The position numbers and the translations under genes were made by a program. Below, piece after piece: positions 61,078-64,000 of a stretch of 64,000 nt of DNA. The stretch lies in assembly GCA_964346815.1 (NCBI GenBank), contig CAYFWF010000057.1, forward strand, positions 186,001 through 250,000, given 5' to 3'. This stretch comes from CAYFWF01 sp964346815 (GTDB taxonomy: Bacteria; Acidobacteriota; Aminicenantia; Aminicenantales; Aminicenantaceae). Below the pieces are notes generated by a model. It was given only the letters and a program-made list of their open reading frames with translations, searched no databases and was not told where the DNA came from. Position 1 is the stretch's first letter. Every line of letters starts with the position of its first letter.

Positions 61078-62679
61078 CTAGATGTTTATATTTTCTTGAT
61101 ATGTTCCGTATATATCCCCGAGAACCGAGGCAATTTCTTCGAGGGTCGCCAGGTCTTTCACTGCCCCTAAAACAGCGGGAAAGATGTTCTTCCCCTCCAA
61201 AGAAGCCTGCCTTAAAAGCTTGAGTCGGTGGTTGACTTTTTTCTCCGACCGTTCTTCTTTGACCTGCCTCAGCCTGGCCAACTGGTTTTTTTCGACCTCT
61301 TCTGGTGGATAGTAGAGGTTGAAATGAATTCTTTCTGTCTCGTTTATAAATTCGTTAAGCGAAACAATGATCTGTTCGTTATTTTCAATCTGTTTCTGGG
61401 TGCGGTAAGCACTCTCTTGGATTTCTCTTTGCACAAAGCCTGTTTGAATCGCCTGCTGCATGCCTCCCAAATCTTCGATTTTTCTCAGGTATTCCTGGAC
61501 ACTTTCTTCGATTTTGTTGGTCAACGTCTCCACGAAATAGGATCCGCCGAGCGGATCCACGCTGTCTGCCGCACCGGTTTCGAAGGCGATGATTTGCTGG
61601 GTGCGGAGGGCAATCTGAGCGGATTTCTCGCTGGGCAGAGTGAGTGCTTCATCCCTTGAATTGGTATGGAGGGATTGGGTGCCACCGAGTACAGCGGATA
61701 ATGCCTGAAGCGCTACCCTGACCACATTGTTTTCAGGTTCTTGAGCCACAAGGGTTGCTCCGCTGGTTTGAGTATGGAATCTGAATCTCCAAGAATGAGG
61801 GTTTTTTCCGCCAAAACGGCTTTTGACGATGTTGGCCCAAATGCGGCGGGCGGCCCGAAACTTCGCGATTTCTTCGAAGAAGTTGTTATGAGAGGCGAGA
61901 AAAAAGGAAAGACGGGGAGCGATCGTATCGATATCGAGACCTGCCTTTTGTGCTGCCTTTATGTATTCGACAGCGTTGGCAAAGGTGAAAGCGAGCTCCT
62001 GGACAGCCGTGGCGCCTGCTTCGCGAATATGGTAGCCGCTTATGCTCATGGTGTTCCAGAGAGGGACGTTTTCATGACAAAAAGCCAGGATGTCCGTTAT
62101 GATTTTCAAAGAAGGCTCAGGTGGATAGATATAGGTCCCCCTGGCTACATATTCCTTGAGTACGTCATTTTGGATGGTTCCTTTAAGTCTTTCCCAAGGA
62201 ACCCCTCTGGTTTCGGCCAGGGCCAGATACATCGCGAGAATGATGACCGCCGTAGAATTTATGGTCATAGACACGCTGACTTTTTCGAGAGGAATGTCGG
62301 CAAAGAGAACATCCATATCTTTCAGCGTATCGATAGCCACTCCGACCTTGCCTACTTCTCCCTCTGCAAGAGGATTATCGGAGTCGAGCCCGATCTGAGT
62401 CGGGAGATCGAAAGCGACGCTCAATCCCGTCTGACCCTGTGATAGAAGGAAGCGGTACCGTTTGTTCGATTCTTCAGCGGTTGCGAAACCGGCATATTGG
62501 CGTATGGTCCAAAGCCTTCCCCTGTACATATTGGGATAGATACCCCTGGTAAAGGGGAATTCGCCTGGCAGGCTTTGATATTTTTCAGGAAAAATATCAA
62601 GGAGGTCCTTTTCTGTGTAGACGCTCTTGACCTCGAAACCAGAGGAAGTGAGGAATTTTTCTTTTCTCTCCTTATTCAT
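61078..62679 (-). CDS. Acyl-CoA mutase large subunit (methylmalonyl-CoA mutase type)
   Basis: 533 residues covering only the TIM-barrel substrate domain: RGIYPNMYRGRLWTIRQYAGF (45-66), GLSVAFDLPTQIGLDSDNP, GGTQSLHTNSRDEALTLP. The B12-binding domain of single-chain mutases is absent; in split enzymes a separate small subunit of about 140 residues supplies it, not seen in the window. Substrate is methylmalonyl-CoA or a branched acyl-CoA. Shares an operon with enolase, 23 bases upstream. Confidence 0.88.
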   Translation of the reverse strand: MNKERKEKFLTSSGFEVKSVYTEKDLLDIFPEKYQSLPGEFPFTRGIYPNMYRGRLWTIRQYAGFATAEESNKRYRFLLSQGQTGLSVAFDLPTQIGLDSDNPLAEGEVGKVGVAIDTLKDMDVLFADIPLEKVSVSMTINSTAVIILAMYLALAETRGVPWERLKGTIQNDVLKEYVARGTYIYPPEPSLKIITDILAFCHENVPLWNTMSISGYHIREAGATAVQELAFTFANAVEYIKAAQKAGLDIDTIAPRLSFFLASHNNFFEEIAKFRAARRIWANIVKSRFGGKNPHSWRFRFHTQTSGATLVAQEPENNVVRVALQALSAVLGGTQSLHTNSRDEALTLPSEKSAQIALRTQQIIAFETGAADSVDPLGGSYFVETLTNKIEESVQEYLRKIEDLGGMQQAIQTGFVQREIQESAYRTQKQIENNEQIIVSLNEFINETERIHFNLYYPPEEVEKNQLARLRQVKEERSEKKVNHRLKLLRQASLEGKNIFPAVLGAVKDLATLEEIASVLGDIYGTYQENINI

Positions 62680-62702
62680 GGTGTAGCTGAGGGTGTTATG
62701 AG

Positions 62703-64000
62703 TTATGCCTGGCTGATAAGCCTAGAGAACGGCTGTGCTCCTGAATAGTGCCCTCTTGTGCCCAATTCATGCTCTATTTCCATGAGCCTGTTGTATTTTG
62801 CGACTCTTTCACTTCGTGAAAGGGAACCCGTTTTGATCTGGCCAGCATCACAGGCAACACTCAAATCAGCGATAAAGGTATCTTCGGTTTCTCCTGAACG
62901 ATGGGAGATAACGGCTGTATACCCTTTTTCCTGGGCATATTTTACTGTGTTCATGGTTTCGGTTAGCGTTCCAATTTGGTTCAGCTTGATCAGGATGGAA
63001 TTTCCGATTCCGTTTTCCACGCCTTTCTTGAACCTGTCCAGGTTCGTTACAAAGATGTCGTCACCGACAATTTGGATCTTCTTGCCCAGCTCTTCGGTCA
63101 GGATTTTCCAGCCCTCCCAGTCATCTTCATCAAATCCATCTTCTATGCTGATGATGGGATATTTCTCGATGAGTTCTTTATAGAAGGCAATCATCTGATC
63201 AATGGTTTTTTGTGACCCATCCGATTTCTTGAACACATATTTTCCGTCTGCGTAAAATTCTGAAGCAGCGACATCCAGGGCTAAAAATACATCTTTTCCA
63301 GGAACATAACCTGCTTTCTGGATGCTTTCGACGATGAGATCCAGTGCTTCCTGGTTGGATTTGAGGTTTGGGGCAAATCCCCCTTCATCTCCGACAGCCG
63401 TATTGTATCCTCTGCTTTTGAGAGCCGACTTCAGATGATGAAATATCTCTGCACCGATTCGGATGGATTCGGTGCAATTCGATGCCCCTGAGGGGACGAT
63501 CATGAACTCCTGGATATCCACATTGTTGTCTGCATGCGAACCGCCGTTGAGGATGTTGATAAGAGGTGCTGGCAGAGCGTATTCCTCCCTTTTTCTCAAA
63601 TAGGCGTACAGGGGCATATCCATTTCACATGCGGCAGCCTGGGCGATGGACATAGAGACGGAAAGAATGGCATTAGCCCCCAGTTTGCTCTTGTTTGGTG
63701 TGCCGTCCAGAAGGATGAGCTTTCTGTCGATTTCTTCCTGCCCCAGCGCATCCAATCCGATTATTTCGGGAGCGATGATGTCCACGACATGGGAGACTGC
63801 CTTGAGAACGCCTTTTCCCAAATAACGGGACGCATCCCCATCTCTCAGCTCCAATGCTTCATGCTTGCCTGTGGAGGCTCCAGAGGGAACCGAGCTTTTT
63901 CCTTCCGCTCCCGAAGCGAGAGTTATCCACGTTCTAATTGTTGGGTTTCCCCTTGAATCCAATATTTCTTTAGCTTTGACTTCTGTGATTGTGGTTTTAG
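62703..64000 (-). CDS. eno: Enolase (partial at right edge)
   Basis: The frame reads through EVKAKEILDSRGNPT to the window end, so only the first few residues are missing. SVPSGASTGKHEA (loop 1), NGGSHADNN, SIEDGFDEDD, LIKLNQIGT and SHRSGETED (catalytic His/Lys region) are all intact. Converts 2-phosphoglycerate to PEP and back. Leads the enolase-mutase-M20-comEC operon. Confidence 0.96.
   Translation of the reverse strand, partial: KTTITEVKAKEILDSRGNPTIRTWITLASGAEGKSSVPSGASTGKHEALELRDGDASRYLGKGVLKAVSHVVDIIAPEIIGLDALGQEEIDRKLILLDGTPNKSKLGANAILSVSMSIAQAAACEMDMPLYAYLRKREEYALPAPLINILNGGSHADNNVDIQEFMIVPSGASNCTESIRIGAEIFHHLKSALKSRGYNTAVGDEGGFAPNLKSNQEALDLIVESIQKAGYVPGKDVFLALDVAASEFYADGKYVFKKSDGSQKTIDQMIAFYKELIEKYPIISIEDGFDEDDWEGWKILTEELGKKIQIVGDDIFVTNLDRFKKGVENGIGNSILIKLNQIGTLTETMNTVKYAQEKGYTAVISHRSGETEDTFIADLSVACDAGQIKTGSLSRSERVAKYNRLMEIEHELGTRGHYSGAQPFSRLISQA

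Overview
The window reads as one contiguous bacterial chromosome segment of about 47 percent G+C (estimated by eye), densely packed with short operons. No rRNA, CRISPR array, prophage or insertion-sequence transposase was seen. The mix suggests an anaerobic, Gram-negative-type member of a deep-branching phylum, possibly Aminicenantes or an acidobacterial relative (inference). The pointers are a complete A/V-type rotary ATPase, lipid A genes (lpxK, lpxL), a type IV pilus with a sigma-54 regulator, ferredoxin-MinD, NifX and Mrp proteins, a very large Asp-box/VPS10-like secreted protein, and a methylmalonyl-CoA mutase-type large subunit.

Layout. 1-5258 (minus) is one Fur-headed cluster: Fur, three small Gly/Met-rich DUF5320-like proteins, three NifX-type domains, an Mrp/NBP35 ATPase, tiny Cys-rich proteins and ferredoxin-type MinD ATPases. 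A strong Fur box lies in front. Several genes here are broken: a NifX tandem is frameshifted at an A6 run, a MinD gene survives only as its C-terminal third fused behind an FmdB zinc ribbon, and a CGGC-type protein is truncated. 5378-8511 holds the queuosine precursor genes queF and queC-queD-queE around a DMT exporter. 8740-17665 holds an unknown four-repeat protein and then a V-ATPase operon in the order G/H-I-K-E-C-F-A-B-D; the K subunit carries the residues that ligate Na+ in Enterococcus.

17686-23749 (minus) holds an apparently exported double-SIS MurQ/GCKR-like protein, dCMP deaminase, a P-loop kinase, an aldehyde dehydrogenase, tatC and tatA. 23955-25529 is a C-terminal-processing protease. 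25530-25956 is non-coding and holds a roughly 213-bp palindromic element with 20-bp terminal inverted repeats and an 8-bp flanking direct repeat. A shorter relative lies at 32908-33006. 25957-32606 is rpiB-glyA-purD-purE-mtaB-mutL. Then come tRNA-Pro and tRNA-Arg, a regulatory region rich in TGTCA motifs, pilB-pilT-pilC-pilS-pilR, and pilA behind a textbook sigma-54 promoter.

42228-47879 (minus) holds a flotillin-like protein, an aspartate-aminotransferase fused to a degenerate P-loop domain, and an ATP-type PEP carboxykinase. This three-gene set is the most novel-looking metabolic arrangement here. 48073-52447 (minus) is an envelope block: lpxK, lpxL, rph, a UDP-glucuronate decarboxylase-like SDR and a GT2 glycosyltransferase. 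52572-57211 holds the large Asp-box protein, a lipoprotein-like protein and a small exported coiled-coil protein. 57366-64000 (minus) is enolase, acyl-CoA mutase large subunit, an M20 amidohydrolase and comEC.

Taken together, the V-ATPase, probably Na+-coupled, would handle membrane energetics; PEPCK, enolase, the mutase and the aminotransferase point to amino-acid and organic-acid fermentation feeding gluconeogenesis; and the pilus genes with ComEC suggest twitching motility and DNA uptake. All functional calls rest on motif recognition by eye, without database searches.
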